A stretch of 64,000 bases of DNA. Source: Candidatus Sulfidibacterium hydrothermale (lineage in GTDB: Bacteria > Bacteroidota > Bacteroidia > Bacteroidales > F082). The notes below the pieces were generated by a model. That model worked only from the letters and a program-made list of their open reading frames with translations, was not told where the DNA came from and searched no databases. The position numbers and the translations under genes were made by a program. This document shows, piece after piece, positions 10,239-19,623 of the stretch (the first letter of the stretch is position 1; the number at the start of each line of letters is the position of its first letter). The DNA lies in the NCBI RefSeq assembly GCF_020149915.1, contig NZ_CP083760.1, forward strand, positions 2,046,001 to 2,110,000. Reading direction: 5' to 3'.

Positions 10239-12005
10239 ATGAAAGGTGGAGAATATCTCGTTAAAAATGTTCTTCCGGAGGATATTTTTATTCCCGAAGA
10301 ATTTGACGAGGAGCAATTAATGATTGCCCAAACCTGCGAGGATTTTATTGAAACCGAAGTTGCCCCGCATTTTGACGCTTTAGACGAACACGAAGAAGGG
10401 CTTATGCCTTCGCTGCTTAAAAAAGCAGGCGAAATGGGCCTGCTCGGCATTGCCATCCCGGAAGAATACGGGGGATTCGGACAAAACTTCCTAACCAATA
10501 TGAAAGCCAACGAATCGATCGGTTCGGCTTATTCTTTTTCGGTTGCTTTTATGGCACATACCGGTATCGGCACGTTGCCGCTGTTGTATTATGGCAACGA
10601 GGAGCAAAAAGAAAAGTATCTTCCCCGACTGGCTACAGGCGAATGGCTGGCCGCTTATTGTTTGACTGAACCGGGTGCCGGATCGGATGCCAACGCCGGT
10701 AAAACCAAAGCGGTTTTATCCGAAGACGGAAAACACTATATCCTGAACGGCCAAAAAATGTGGATTACCAACGGCGGATTTGCTGATTTGTTAACCGTTT
10801 TTGCCAAAATTGATAACGACCGGGTACTGAGTGCTTTTTTGGTTGAATCATCGACCGAAGGCATTACCATGAACCCGGAAGAAAACAAGATGGGAATCAA
10901 GGGTTCTTCCACCCGGCAAATCTTTTTCAATGATGTAAAGGTACCGGTAGAAAATCTGCTGGGACGCCGTGGTGAGGGCTACCGCATTGCCCTGAACATT
11001 CTTCATATCGGGCGTATCAAACTGGGAGCCACCGTGGTAGGCGGCATGCGCCGTGCTATTAATTATTCCGTAACCTACGCTGGCGAACGAAAACAATTTG
11101 GTTCAGCACTGGCTGAATTTGGCGCCATCAAACACAAACTGGCCGAACAGGTTATCCGGACTTTTTCTACCGAATCAGCAGTATACCGTGCCAGCAAAGA
11201 TATTCAGGATGAAATAGAGCGCTTAAAAGCTGAAGGGAAAAATTATGGAGAAGCCAATATTGGTGCGGTATCTGAATTTGAACCTGAATGTGCTTTATTA
11301 AAGGTATATGGCTCCGAATCACTGGATTATATTGTAGATGAGCTGGTGCAAATATATGGCGGAATGGGTTTCTCGGCAGAAGCTCCGGCTGACCGCTCTT
11401 ACCGCGACTCGCGCATCAACCGGATTTTTGAAGGAACCAACGAAATTAACCGGCTGATCGTGGCTGATGCCCAACTGAAACGCGGTTTGCGTCATAAAAT
11501 CCAGTTAATGGAGAAAGCCGACGAATTGCTGAAAAAAATGGATGAAATTGAGCCGGTGAATCCACAAAACAAATCGTATTATGCTTTACATCATGCCTAT
11601 GTGGAACAGTTGAAAAAAACGATTCTTCTCCTCTACCCTGTTCTAAACGAAAAATTCAAAAAGAAACTGGTTTTTGAAGAGGAGATTATGATTAACATCG
11701 CCAACATGTCGATGTATTTGTATGTGCTGGAATCCACACTCCTGCGGGTTGAAAAGCTGGAAAAGAACGGACTGAAAACAGACATCTCTGTTTATCACGA
11801 TATTCTGGATGTGCTTATGCAGGATGTGATGTATCATTTTAAAAAAGAAACGACCGAAGCGGTAAGTGCTTTTCTGGAAGGAGAAGAAAAACAGAAAATG
11901 TTAGAAACCATGCAAAAGCTAACTGCTTTTGAACCGCTTAATACCAAAGAAGCACGCCGGCGTATTGCCAACAAACTGATTGAAGATGAACGGTATAAGT
12001 TTTAA
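10239..12005 (+). CDS. Long acyl-CoA dehydrogenase (VLCAD/ACAD9-like layout)
   Basis: FAD flavoenzyme of 588 residues that oxidises acyl-CoA to trans-2-enoyl-CoA in beta-oxidation. The dehydrogenase core spans about residues 30-420. It includes the flavin-binding stretches YCLTEPGAGSD and MWITNGGFAD, and the IFEGTNEINR segment whose Glu (about 398) is the expected catalytic base. An extra C-terminal helical domain of about 170 residues follows, as in very-long-chain enzymes. The gene has its own promoter box and a strong palindrome upstream. A convergent second dehydrogenase shares its terminator. Chain-length specificity is inferred from architecture only. Confidence 0.88.
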   Translation: MKGGEYLVKNVLPEDIFIPEEFDEEQLMIAQTCEDFIETEVAPHFDALDEHEEGLMPSLLKKAGEMGLLGIAIPEEYGGFGQNFLTNMKANESIGSAYSFSVAFMAHTGIGTLPLLYYGNEEQKEKYLPRLATGEWLAAYCLTEPGAGSDANAGKTKAVLSEDGKHYILNGQKMWITNGGFADLLTVFAKIDNDRVLSAFLVESSTEGITMNPEENKMGIKGSSTRQIFFNDVKVPVENLLGRRGEGYRIALNILHIGRIKLGATVVGGMRRAINYSVTYAGERKQFGSALAEFGAIKHKLAEQVIRTFSTESAVYRASKDIQDEIERLKAEGKNYGEANIGAVSEFEPECALLKVYGSESLDYIVDELVQIYGGMGFSAEAPADRSYRDSRINRIFEGTNEINRLIVADAQLKRGLRHKIQLMEKADELLKKMDEIEPVNPQNKSYYALHHAYVEQLKKTILLLYPVLNEKFKKKLVFEEEIMINIANMSMYLYVLESTLLRVEKLEKNGLKTDISVYHDILDVLMQDVMYHFKKETTEAVSAFLEGEEKQKMLETMQKLTAFEPLNTKEARRRIANKLIEDERYKF

Positions 12006-12024
12006 TCTAAAAAGTCAGGAACAA

Positions 12025-12055
12025 AAAAAGCGGCCGGAACTTCCGGCCGCTTTTT
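12025..12055. terminator. Bidirectional terminator between two acyl-CoA dehydrogenases
   Basis: GC-rich stem AGCGGCCGGAA/TTCCGGCCGCT flanked by A and T tracts on both sides. It sits between convergent genes, so it can stop transcription both ways. Confidence 0.9.
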
Positions 12056-12072
12056 CTTTTAATACAAATGTT

Positions 12073-13215
12073 TTATCTCAGAATTCCTTTTCCGATAACC
12101 AAACGCTGAACCTGGTTGGTTCCTTCGTAGATTTGGCAAAGTTTGGCATCCCGCATCATTTTTTCTACAAGATAATCAGTAGAATAGCCTTCGCCAGCCA
12201 TCACCTGAACAGCATCCGTAGTCACTTTCATGGCTACATCAGAGGCATACATTTTTGCCATAGCCGATAAAAGGTTTTTCGATTTTTGACCGTGGTCGTA
12301 TGCCCAGGCCGAATACCAGGTAACCAACCGGGCAGCTTCTACTTCGGTAGCCATATCGGCCAGCATGAAGCTTACGCCCTGATTAGCGGTAATGGGTTTT
12401 CCAAACTGGATCCGGTTTTTAGCCCATTCTTTAGCGGTTTCATAAGCAGCACGAGCATTTCCAACACTCAAAGCAGCCACACCGGTACGGGTACGTTCAA
12501 AGGTTTTCATGGCCAGAATAAATCCCTGACCTTCTCCGCCTACCAGATTTTCTTTCGGAACTTCCACATCTTCAAAAATGAATTCCGTCTGGACAGATGC
12601 TCTTTGTCCCATTTTTTTCAGGTTCGAAACAATTTTAACCCCCGGCGATTTGGTCGGTACCACAAAAGCGCTCAAACTACGGGCCCCTTTTTGGGGATCA
12701 ACCATAGCAAAAACCGTGATGAATTCCGACACCGCACCATTGGTGATAAAACGCTTGTGTCCGTTCAGAATATATTTGTCTCCGTGAAGGATTGCTGTGG
12801 AACGAATACCAGCCACATCCGAACCGGCATTGGGCTCAGTGAGTGCATAAGCAGCCACTCCCTGGCTTTCCACAATCTGTCCAAAAAATCTTTTTTTCTG
12901 TTCTTCACTGGCACCCAACAACAAAGGAGTTAAAGCCAATGTATTGGCATCCATACAAATTCCGATTCCCACACAGCCGGCTCCCAGCTCTTCCGAAGCC
13001 AGTGCACTTTCAAAAATATTATGTCCGTGTCCGCCATATTCCACCGGAATCGGGCCATTCATCAAACCTTCAGCATAGGCTTTTTTGACAATATCCCACG
13101 GAAATTCTGCTGACTCATCATATTTTCGTGCATTGGGAACCAATTCACGCTGAGCAAAATCTCTTACTTTCTCTTGTAATTCAATTTGTTTGGGTTCTAA
13201 CGAAAAATCTACCAT
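12073..13215 (-). CDS. Short/medium-chain acyl-CoA dehydrogenase
   Basis: A 380-residue acyl-CoA dehydrogenase of classical length, probably a homotetrameric butyryl-CoA-type enzyme. It shows the FAD-contact motifs YALTEPNAGSD and KRFITNGAVS, and the C-terminal IYEGTNQVQR in which Glu364 aligns with the catalytic glutamate of MCAD/SCAD. It ends with RLVIGKGILR, the usual terminus. It faces the longer dehydrogenase and shares its terminator. No etfAB genes are adjacent, so its electron acceptor is encoded elsewhere. The exact substrate (butyryl, isovaleryl, glutaryl) is not settled, though glutamate at this position favours a straight-chain enzyme. Confidence 0.9.
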   Translation of the reverse strand: MVDFSLEPKQIELQEKVRDFAQRELVPNARKYDESAEFPWDIVKKAYAEGLMNGPIPVEYGGHGHNIFESALASEELGAGCVGIGICMDANTLALTPLLLGASEEQKKRFFGQIVESQGVAAYALTEPNAGSDVAGIRSTAILHGDKYILNGHKRFITNGAVSEFITVFAMVDPQKGARSLSAFVVPTKSPGVKIVSNLKKMGQRASVQTEFIFEDVEVPKENLVGGEGQGFILAMKTFERTRTGVAALSVGNARAAYETAKEWAKNRIQFGKPITANQGVSFMLADMATEVEAARLVTWYSAWAYDHGQKSKNLLSAMAKMYASDVAMKVTTDAVQVMAGEGYSTDYLVEKMMRDAKLCQIYEGTNQVQRLVIGKGILR

Positions 13216-13269
13216 ACTTTTAATTTTATTTTGTTAAACAATATTTGCTGTTTTTGAGTTAAAGCGGAA

Positions 13270-13277
13270 CAAAAATA
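13270..13277 (-). promoter_or_regulatory. -7 promoter box of the 380-residue acyl-CoA dehydrogenase
   Basis: TATTTTTG on the minus strand, 54 bases before the ATG at 13215. Confidence 0.5.
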
Positions 13278-13347
13278 AACTTTCCACAGAATTTTTCCTA
13301 CTTTCGTTCGTGTTTTTACTGTAGTATTCTATAAATCCGTGCTTTCG

Positions 13348-14265
13348 ATGTCCGAAAATATATACATAAAAGGGTATGCCGTTTATCTCCGTCTTGAGAG
13401 AGCCTTGTCTGACAACACGGTAGATGCTTATCTTCATGATGTAAAATTGCTGTTCTCTTTTCTGGAATCGGAATTTCCGGAGATAACACTTTCCCAGGTT
13501 ACACAGGAACATCTGCGCCGGTTTTTGGAATTTATTGAAGAAACCGGATTGGCTGCCTACTCCCAAAGCCGGGTAGTATCCGGCATTAAATCGTTTTTTA
13601 ACTATCTCATGCTGGAAAAAATCATTGAAACCGACCCATCGCTGTTGCTTGAATCACCACGATTAGGTAAAAAATTACCGGATGTTATGGACGAAAATGA
13701 AATATTGAAACTGATACAATCGGTTGATTTGTCGGAGCCTATGGGACAACGGAACCGGGCTGTTTTTGAGATTTTATACGGTTGTGGTTTGCGTGTGTCC
13801 GAACTGGTAAATCTTAAAATTTCCGATCTGCATCTTCGCCAGGGAATTATTGCCGTTACCGGAAAAGGAAATAAACAACGGTTTATTCCTGTTGGTGATG
13901 AAGCCCAAAAACATCTTCAATTATACTTACAAACTTCCCGTATTCATATTCCATTAAAAAAAGAAGCGGAAAATATCGTTTTTGTAAATCGAAGAGGCGG
14001 AAAAATGAGCCGGCAAATGATCTTTTTACTGGTGAAAAAACAAGCCGAAAAGGCAGGAATTCGTAAAAAAGTCAGTCCGCATACGTTCCGGCATTCTTTT
14101 GCCACACACCTTATTCGCCACGGAGCCGACTTACGGGCTGTGCAGGAGATGTTAGGACACGTTTCTATCAGTACCACAGAAATTTACACCCATTTAAACG
14201 ATACTGATTTAAAACAAACCATTCTCCGATACCATCCCTTAAATGCGAAAAAAAACCAAGTGTGA
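13348..14265 (+). CDS. xerD: Tyrosine recombinase, XerD type
   Basis: Site-specific recombinase of about 305 residues, probably acting with a second Xer protein at dif to resolve chromosome dimers. The N-terminal SAM-like core-binding domain spans about 1-95. The catalytic domain shows all active-site residues: Arg in GLRVSELVNL, Lys in TGKGNKQRF, His-Arg in HTFRHSFATH, His in MLGHVSIST, and nucleophile Tyr in EIYTHL. I use the ATG at 13348 (MSENIYIKGY); a GTG nine bases earlier is in frame but weaker. Housekeeping neighbours and the absence of repeats or att-like sites argue against an integrative element. Confidence 0.88.
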   Translation: MSENIYIKGYAVYLRLERALSDNTVDAYLHDVKLLFSFLESEFPEITLSQVTQEHLRRFLEFIEETGLAAYSQSRVVSGIKSFFNYLMLEKIIETDPSLLLESPRLGKKLPDVMDENEILKLIQSVDLSEPMGQRNRAVFEILYGCGLRVSELVNLKISDLHLRQGIIAVTGKGNKQRFIPVGDEAQKHLQLYLQTSRIHIPLKKEAENIVFVNRRGGKMSRQMIFLLVKKQAEKAGIRKKVSPHTFRHSFATHLIRHGADLRAVQEMLGHVSISTTEIYTHLNDTDLKQTILRYHPLNAKKNQV

Positions 14266-14341
14266 AATACATTTCAACCTGGCTGTTAATAACTCATAGA
14301 AGAATCATTAACGAACTCAACTGTTTTTATCCGTAAATTTA

Positions 14342-14349
14342 TATCTTTG
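14342..14349 (+). promoter_or_regulatory. -7 promoter box of the histidine kinase
   Basis: TATCTTTG, 44 bases before the kinase ATG. Confidence 0.55.
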
Positions 14350-14393
14350 GGCAACCAAACAAGGTAACGGCTGAAAAAAACAAGAATTTTTTT

Positions 14394-16625
14394 ATGAACC
14401 GCTTACGTATTCTCATTGTTGAAGATATTCCTGCCGATGACAAATTGTTACGGTTCGAACTTGGCAGAGAGTTCGATTTTGATGCTGTTACCGTTGACAA
14501 TAAAGAAGATTACGAAAAAAAACTCTCTGATTTTAAACCAGATGTTATTCTGTCGGATTACAATCTTCCCTCCTTTTCCGGAATGGAAGCACTGGCTATC
14601 CGGAATGAGCTTTGTCCTATCACACCATTTATTATCGTTACCGGTTCCATTAACGAAGAAATTGCCGTTAGCACAATCAAAGCCGGCGCATCAGATTATG
14701 TGACCAAAGAACATCTCATGCGTTTGAACGTAGCGGTAAAAAATGTACTTGAACAACGAAAAATACTGGAAGACAAGCTCAAAGCCGAACGCGAACTGCA
14801 CCGAAGCCTGGAACAGTTCAAAAAATTTGTGGAACACGATATCTCCGGCGATTATCTTGAAACCAAAAATGAAGTAATTTACTGTAACCAGAAAGTACTT
14901 GATATTTTTGAATTTGACAGCCTGAAACAATTAAACGAATACGGTTCCAGAAATTTATACAGCAATCCCGAAGACCGGAAAAAATTTGAACAAGATATCC
15001 TGACCAAAGGGAAAATTGAAAATTTTGAAGTCCGTATGCACACCCGCACCGGAAAACCGCTGGTTGTTCTGGAAAATGCTTTTGGTGAGTTTGATGAGCA
15101 AGGAAATCTGATTCAAATACAAGGTTATCTCATCGATATTACCCAGCGAATTAAAGCTGAAGAACGGTTAAAACATTCGGAAAACCTTTTTCGTTCACTT
15201 ACCGAAAATACTTCTGCCGGTATTGTTATCTATAACCTTGAACGATTTTTATATGTAAATCCGGCAGTAACCCGTCTTTTGGGCTATACGGCCGAAGAAA
15301 TGAAAAAAATGTTCTTTTGGGATGTAATACATCCCGATGACAAAGCTTTTGTTAAAGAACGTGGGTTAAAACGAGTTAAACAGGAAAAAGTTCCTACTCA
15401 CTATCGCTTTCGGGTAGTTTCTAAAACAGGCAAAACCATCTGGATTGATTTTACCGCCGGATATATTTGGTACGAGGGCCAAAAAGCAGGACTTGGGAGC
15501 CTTTTTGATGTTACTAAAGAAGTACAGGCTATAGAAGAAATTAAACTGCTATCCACAGCCATTACACAAAGCCCTCTTTCTGTGGTTATTACCAATCTGG
15601 AAGGTGAAATTGAATATGTTAATGACAGCTTTACAAAAGTTACCGGATATACGCTCCAGGAAGCTGTAGGGAAAAATCCACGCATACTACAAAGCAAGAA
15701 AACATCTACTAAAGTATTTAAAAGTCTGTGGAAAACACTTCAAAAAGGGAAAACCTGGCGTGGTGAATTCATCAACAAGCGAAAAAACGGGGAAATCTAT
15801 TATGAATATGCGGTCATTACTCCCATAAAAGATGACCGGGGAAATGTAATCCGCTACCTCGGGATGAAAGAAGACATCACCCTGAGAAAAAAACTGGAAA
15901 AAGAGCTGAAACAAGCCAAAGAAAAAGCAGAAGAAGCCAACCGGCTAAAATCGGCTTTCCTGGCTAACATCAGCCATGAACTGCGAACCCCGTTAAATGG
16001 TATTTTAGGCTTCTCTGAATTAATTCTCGAAATGGAAGATATGGATGCCATTCGCGAAATGAGCGGTTACATTAACGAAAGTGGTCAACGTTTGCTAAGA
16101 ACCCTCGACATGATCATTGCTATCTCCCGGCTCGACTCCGAAACCTATGAATTTAAACAAGAAGGAATTGATGCCATTGCCGTTTTCCGGAGAATCTACG
16201 AGAAAAAACGGGAAGAAGCAGAACGGAAAAATCTTCAGATAACTTTTCATTCCGAAATTAAAGAGTTGTATTTGATTAGTGACCGGAATGTTATTTCTGA
16301 TGCACTGGAAGAAATTGTGGATAATGCCATCAAGTTTACTAACGAAGGAGAAATACGACTGTCGGCATCCAAAGCAACGAAAAACGGAAAAGACTATGTT
16401 TTGTTTATCATCAAGGATACGGGTATTGGCATATCGAAAAAAAATCAACAAACTATTTTTGACGACTTTATTCAGGTGAGCTCGGGGTACGGACGAAAAT
16501 ATGAAGGAAACGGACTGGGGCTCAGCCTGGCTAAAAAATATATAGAACGCATAGGTGGTTTCTTAAAATTAAATTCTAAAGAAGGAAAAGGTTCGGAATT
16601 CATGGTTTATATTCCGCTAAAATAA
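14394..16625 (+). CDS. Soluble REC-PAS-PAS-PAS sensor histidine kinase
   Basis: A 743-residue kinase without membrane segments, so cytoplasmic. The N-terminal receiver domain (about 1-125) has the phospho-acceptor Asp55 in LSDYNLPSFSG. Three PAS/PAC modules follow (about 145-255, 260-375, 380-505). The HisKA helix has His528 in NISHELRTPLNG, and the HATPase_c domain shows an N box (DNAIKFTN), G1 (DTGIGIS) and G2 (GNGLGLSLAKKY). A receiver placed first suggests the kinase's sensing output is gated by an upstream phosphoryl donor. The next gene, 26 bases away, encodes a lone response regulator, so a phosphorelay is likely. Signal and target genes are unknown. Confidence 0.9.
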   Translation: MNRLRILIVEDIPADDKLLRFELGREFDFDAVTVDNKEDYEKKLSDFKPDVILSDYNLPSFSGMEALAIRNELCPITPFIIVTGSINEEIAVSTIKAGASDYVTKEHLMRLNVAVKNVLEQRKILEDKLKAERELHRSLEQFKKFVEHDISGDYLETKNEVIYCNQKVLDIFEFDSLKQLNEYGSRNLYSNPEDRKKFEQDILTKGKIENFEVRMHTRTGKPLVVLENAFGEFDEQGNLIQIQGYLIDITQRIKAEERLKHSENLFRSLTENTSAGIVIYNLERFLYVNPAVTRLLGYTAEEMKKMFFWDVIHPDDKAFVKERGLKRVKQEKVPTHYRFRVVSKTGKTIWIDFTAGYIWYEGQKAGLGSLFDVTKEVQAIEEIKLLSTAITQSPLSVVITNLEGEIEYVNDSFTKVTGYTLQEAVGKNPRILQSKKTSTKVFKSLWKTLQKGKTWRGEFINKRKNGEIYYEYAVITPIKDDRGNVIRYLGMKEDITLRKKLEKELKQAKEKAEEANRLKSAFLANISHELRTPLNGILGFSELILEMEDMDAIREMSGYINESGQRLLRTLDMIIAISRLDSETYEFKQEGIDAIAVFRRIYEKKREEAERKNLQITFHSEIKELYLISDRNVISDALEEIVDNAIKFTNEGEIRLSASKATKNGKDYVLFIIKDTGIGISKKNQQTIFDDFIQVSSGYGRKYEGNGLGLSLAKKYIERIGGFLKLNSKEGKGSEFMVYIPLK

Positions 16626-16651
16626 CCTGTAAACCATTAAAATACTTTATC

Positions 16652-17077
16652 ATGCAAACGCTTCCATCGTCTGAAAAAACAAAAAGAACAAACAAACAGC
16701 GCAAAATTTTGTATGTAGATGATGATTTACAAAGTCGCATTCTTGTCAGACATCTCATCGGCAAACATTATGATTTAACTATTTGTGCCACGGCAGAAGA
16801 AGCCTTAGCCCTGTTAAATCGAAACAAATATGACTTAATCCTGCTAGATATCAGGCTCGATGGCGAAATCAACGGCATCGATTTACTGAATACCATTAAG
16901 GCACTACCTCACCATAATAATACACCGGTTGTGGCAGTTACCGCTTTTGCATTTGCCGAAGACAAAAGATATTTACTAACCTGCGGGTTTAGCGATTATA
17001 TTTCTAAACCTCTCAATCTCAATTCTTTTAAAGAAATGGTGCGGTATTACGCAAAAAAAGAAGCCGTTACAACATAA
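16652..17077 (+). CDS. Single-domain response regulator
   Basis: A 141-residue CheY-like receiver with no output domain. The acidic pocket is VDDD (22-25), the phospho-acceptor is Asp66 in LLDIRLDG, the switch Thr/Ser is in VAVTAFAF, and the conserved Lys is in YISKPLN. It is co-directional with and 26 bases after the REC-PAS kinase, and probably its phosphorylation partner. It may act by protein interaction or as a relay intermediate. It ends 3 bases before the convergent tsaC stop. Confidence 0.88.
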   Translation: MQTLPSSEKTKRTNKQRKILYVDDDLQSRILVRHLIGKHYDLTICATAEEALALLNRNKYDLILLDIRLDGEINGIDLLNTIKALPHHNNTPVVAVTAFAFAEDKRYLLTCGFSDYISKPLNLNSFKEMVRYYAKKEAVTT

Positions 17078-17080
17078 AAA

Positions 17081-17656
17081 TTAAAGACGCAAAATTTTAA
17101 ATGTTCCGTTTTCTTCCAACTTCAAAACCGTGGAAGGACGGACAGACCGCACTCGGCCGTGGTAAATATCCACCACATAATCTACTTTTTGTTTAATCAC
17201 TTCCGGTATTTGTTCAAAAGTTGTAGGGGTTGGCTCTCCCGAAATATTAGCAGAAGTAGAAACTAATGGTTTTCCCAGTTTGCGGATAACTTCCACGCAG
17301 TAATCCCCCTTAACAATCCGAATAGCAATACTTCCGTCGGCAGCAATCAAATTGGAAGGTAAATTCTTCGCCCGGTTATACACAATAGTGATGGGTGATG
17401 CTGCATTGTCAATCAGATCATAAGCGATGGGAGGTATTTCTTCTACATAATCTTTCAATTTCTCTTTGGCATCCAGTAAAACAATCATGCTTTTTTGTTC
17501 CTGTCTGTTCTTTAACTGAAAGATTCGGCTCACGGCTTTCGCATTGGTAGCATCACAACCAATTCCCCACACCGTGTCGGTAGGATACAGCAGAATTTTT
17601 CCCTGCCGGAACAGACTTACCGACTTTTCAATCTCTTCGCTTAATTTTTCAGACAT
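17081..17656 (-). CDS. tsaC: L-threonylcarbamoyladenylate synthase (Sua5/YrdC family)
   Basis: Makes threonylcarbamoyl-AMP from threonine, bicarbonate and ATP, the precursor of t6A37 in ANN-decoding tRNAs. The 191-residue product is the short TsaC type without the C-terminal Sua5 domain. Typical segments are YPTDTVWGIG near the N terminus and STSANISGEPTP near residue 135. Its start overlaps the end of the glycosyltransferase gene by 16 bases, so it is translationally coupled in the dapD-GT9-tsaC operon. The partner TsaE is encoded elsewhere in this window (61650-62081). Confidence 0.92.
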   Translation of the reverse strand: MSEKLSEEIEKSVSLFRQGKILLYPTDTVWGIGCDATNAKAVSRIFQLKNRQEQKSMIVLLDAKEKLKDYVEEIPPIAYDLIDNAASPITIVYNRAKNLPSNLIAADGSIAIRIVKGDYCVEVIRKLGKPLVSTSANISGEPTPTTFEQIPEVIKQKVDYVVDIYHGRVRSVRPSTVLKLEENGTFKILRL

Positions 17657-18639
17657 GACAACAGTTTTTTAACATCAATACGATTTGCACAACGAAAATG
17701 TTTTTCAGGACACGATTTTTTTCCATGTAACCCACACGGCCTGCACTTCAACACTTCATCTGTTTCTATGATAAACGAGATATCCGAAAGAGGGCCAAAA
17801 CCAAAAGCCGGTACGGTGGAACAAAAAACAGCAGCCACCGGGGCATTCATGGCTGAAGCCAGATGCATAGGTGCCGAATCGTTTGTATAATTCATTTTTG
17901 CATTCCGCATCAAAGCTGCCGACTCAAGAAGCGTCAATTTCCCAGCCAGATTTAGGCTATTGGCATGTCCCGAGTTTTTGATAATCCGTTCAATTATAGT
18001 TTTTTCCTTTTCTGAGCCAAGAAAATAAACCATTAGGTCCGAATCGATACGCCGAACAAAATCGGTCCATTTTTCTTCCGGAAAAGCTTTGGTAAACCAC
18101 AAACTCCCCGGAGAAAGTGTAATGTACTGCCGGGTTTTGTATTGCGACACCTTGGCATCATCGTGTTTCGATGGATATAAACGAGGCTTAAAAAGCCGGG
18201 AATCGGTAAATGGCTCTACCAATTTCTGATTCCGTTCAATTTCATGAGGACCATTCTCATCCGCTGAGATCTTGTGTTCTATACGTCGGGTAAAAAAAAG
18301 AGAAAACGGATTTTTCCGAAAACCGGTAGTATAAGAGGCTCCTGATAATGCTGTAAGTATCCCTGTGGAAGCAAAACGTTGCGTATTGACTACCAAATCA
18401 TATTTTTCTTCCCGGACAAAACGCAAAAGCTCCAGCAAATTTTTATATTTCTTTTCTGATTTATCCCAAACCAGCAAATGCCGCAAATAAGGATGATTAC
18501 GCAAAAGTGTTTCACTACCATTTTTTACCAAAAAATCAATTTTTGCTTTCGGAAAAAAATGGTGCAGTTTTTCAATCAGTGGCGTGGCCAAAATCACATC
18601 ACCCAAAGAAGCTGTTTGTATAATCAATATCTTTTTCAT
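17641..18639 (-). CDS. Glycosyltransferase family 9 (heptosyltransferase-like)
   Basis: A GT-B fold transferase of 332 residues resembling LPS heptosyltransferases (WaaF/WaaC). The N-terminal ILIIQTASLGDVILATPL segment and C-terminal NDSAPMHLASAMNAPVAAVF segment are family hallmarks, as is SPGSLWFTKAFPEEKW in the middle. It probably adds a sugar to the lipopolysaccharide core at the inner membrane's cytoplasmic face. It begins 9 bases after dapD and overlaps tsaC. Donor sugar cannot be read from sequence. A cysteine-rich tail near the C terminus (CRPCGLHGKKSCPEKHFRC) is shared by many GT9 proteins. Confidence 0.87.
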   Translation of the reverse strand: MKKILIIQTASLGDVILATPLIEKLHHFFPKAKIDFLVKNGSETLLRNHPYLRHLLVWDKSEKKYKNLLELLRFVREEKYDLVVNTQRFASTGILTALSGASYTTGFRKNPFSLFFTRRIEHKISADENGPHEIERNQKLVEPFTDSRLFKPRLYPSKHDDAKVSQYKTRQYITLSPGSLWFTKAFPEEKWTDFVRRIDSDLMVYFLGSEKEKTIIERIIKNSGHANSLNLAGKLTLLESAALMRNAKMNYTNDSAPMHLASAMNAPVAAVFCSTVPAFGFGPLSDISFIIETDEVLKCRPCGLHGKKSCPEKHFRCANRIDVKKLLSCLKN

Positions 18640-18648
18640 TCATCCTGT

Positions 18649-19464
18649 TTAAACCGGCACCTGAAAATGACGCAGCGCATCGTTAAGTGACGTTTTTTTA
18701 TCTGTTGAAGCTTTTCGTTTTCCAATAATCAAAGCACAGGGAACCTGATAGTCACCGGCAGGAAAATGTTTGGTATATGTTCCGGGAATAACCACCGACC
18801 GGGGCGGAACATAAGCTTTGTACTCAACAGGTTCGTCACCACTGACATCTATAATCCGGGTACTTTGCGTAAGTACGACATTGGCTCCCAACACAGCCTC
18901 CTCACCTACTCTGACACCTTCTACCACAATAGAACGTGATCCGACAAAACAATTGTTTTCAATTATCACAGGAGCTGCCTGAACCGGCTCAAGTACTCCT
19001 CCAATTCCTACACCTCCGCTTAAATGAACATTTTTCCCAATCTGTGCACATGATCCTACAGTAGCCCAGGTATCCACCATCGTTCCACTGTCCACAAAAG
19101 CGCCAATATTCACATACGACGGCATCATTACCACTCCCGGTGCAAGATAAGCACCGTAACGGGCCAGTGCATGCGGAACCACCCGCACATTTAACGCTGC
19201 ATAATTCTTTTTTAACGGAATTTTGTCATGAAACTCAAACATTCCTACCTCTTGGGTTTCCATTTGTCGCAACGGAAAATAAAGAATCACCGCCTTTTTT
19301 ATCCACTCATTAACTTTCCATGTATCACCATCAGGTTCGGCAACACGCAATTTTCCCCGGTCAAGCAAATCCACCGTTTCCATCACAGCGTTTTTAACTT
19401 CCTGATTTTCTAATAGTTCTCTATTTTCCCACGCTTCATTAATTAGCGTTTCAATATTTTTCAT
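18649..19464 (-). CDS. dapD: Tetrahydrodipicolinate N-succinyltransferase
   Basis: Left-handed beta-helix acyltransferase of 271 residues. It succinylates tetrahydrodipicolinate in the lysine/diaminopimelate pathway and so feeds peptidoglycan. The N-terminal helical domain covers about 1-95. Hexapeptide-repeat turns follow, such as YVNIGAFVDSGTMVDTWATV and GGVGIGGVLEP, and the C-terminal GTYTKHFPAGDY is also typical. Its presence means this organism uses the succinylase route rather than, or besides, the direct aminotransferase route. It is first gene of the dapD-GT9-tsaC operon. I see no exact TAnnTTTG box upstream. Confidence 0.93.
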   Translation of the reverse strand: MKNIETLINEAWENRELLENQEVKNAVMETVDLLDRGKLRVAEPDGDTWKVNEWIKKAVILYFPLRQMETQEVGMFEFHDKIPLKKNYAALNVRVVPHALARYGAYLAPGVVMMPSYVNIGAFVDSGTMVDTWATVGSCAQIGKNVHLSGGVGIGGVLEPVQAAPVIIENNCFVGSRSIVVEGVRVGEEAVLGANVVLTQSTRIIDVSGDEPVEYKAYVPPRSVVIPGTYTKHFPAGDYQVPCALIIGKRKASTDKKTSLNDALRHFQVPV

Positions 19465-19623
19465 GCGTACTAAATTTGGAAACTAAAATAAACAAAACCC
19501 CAATAGTACAGACAAAAATTTTTACCCCGGAATTAAAAAAATGAAAGTGAATCATCGGATTGACTTTTCGATAAAAATTCAATACTTTTAGGGGCCAGAA
19601 AACCAAAAAACCCTTTAAAAATC

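Noticed and set aside
13348-14265. Integrase of a mobile element
   Set aside because: The XerD-type recombinase has no adjacent att-like repeats, tRNA target or cargo genes, and sits among housekeeping genes.
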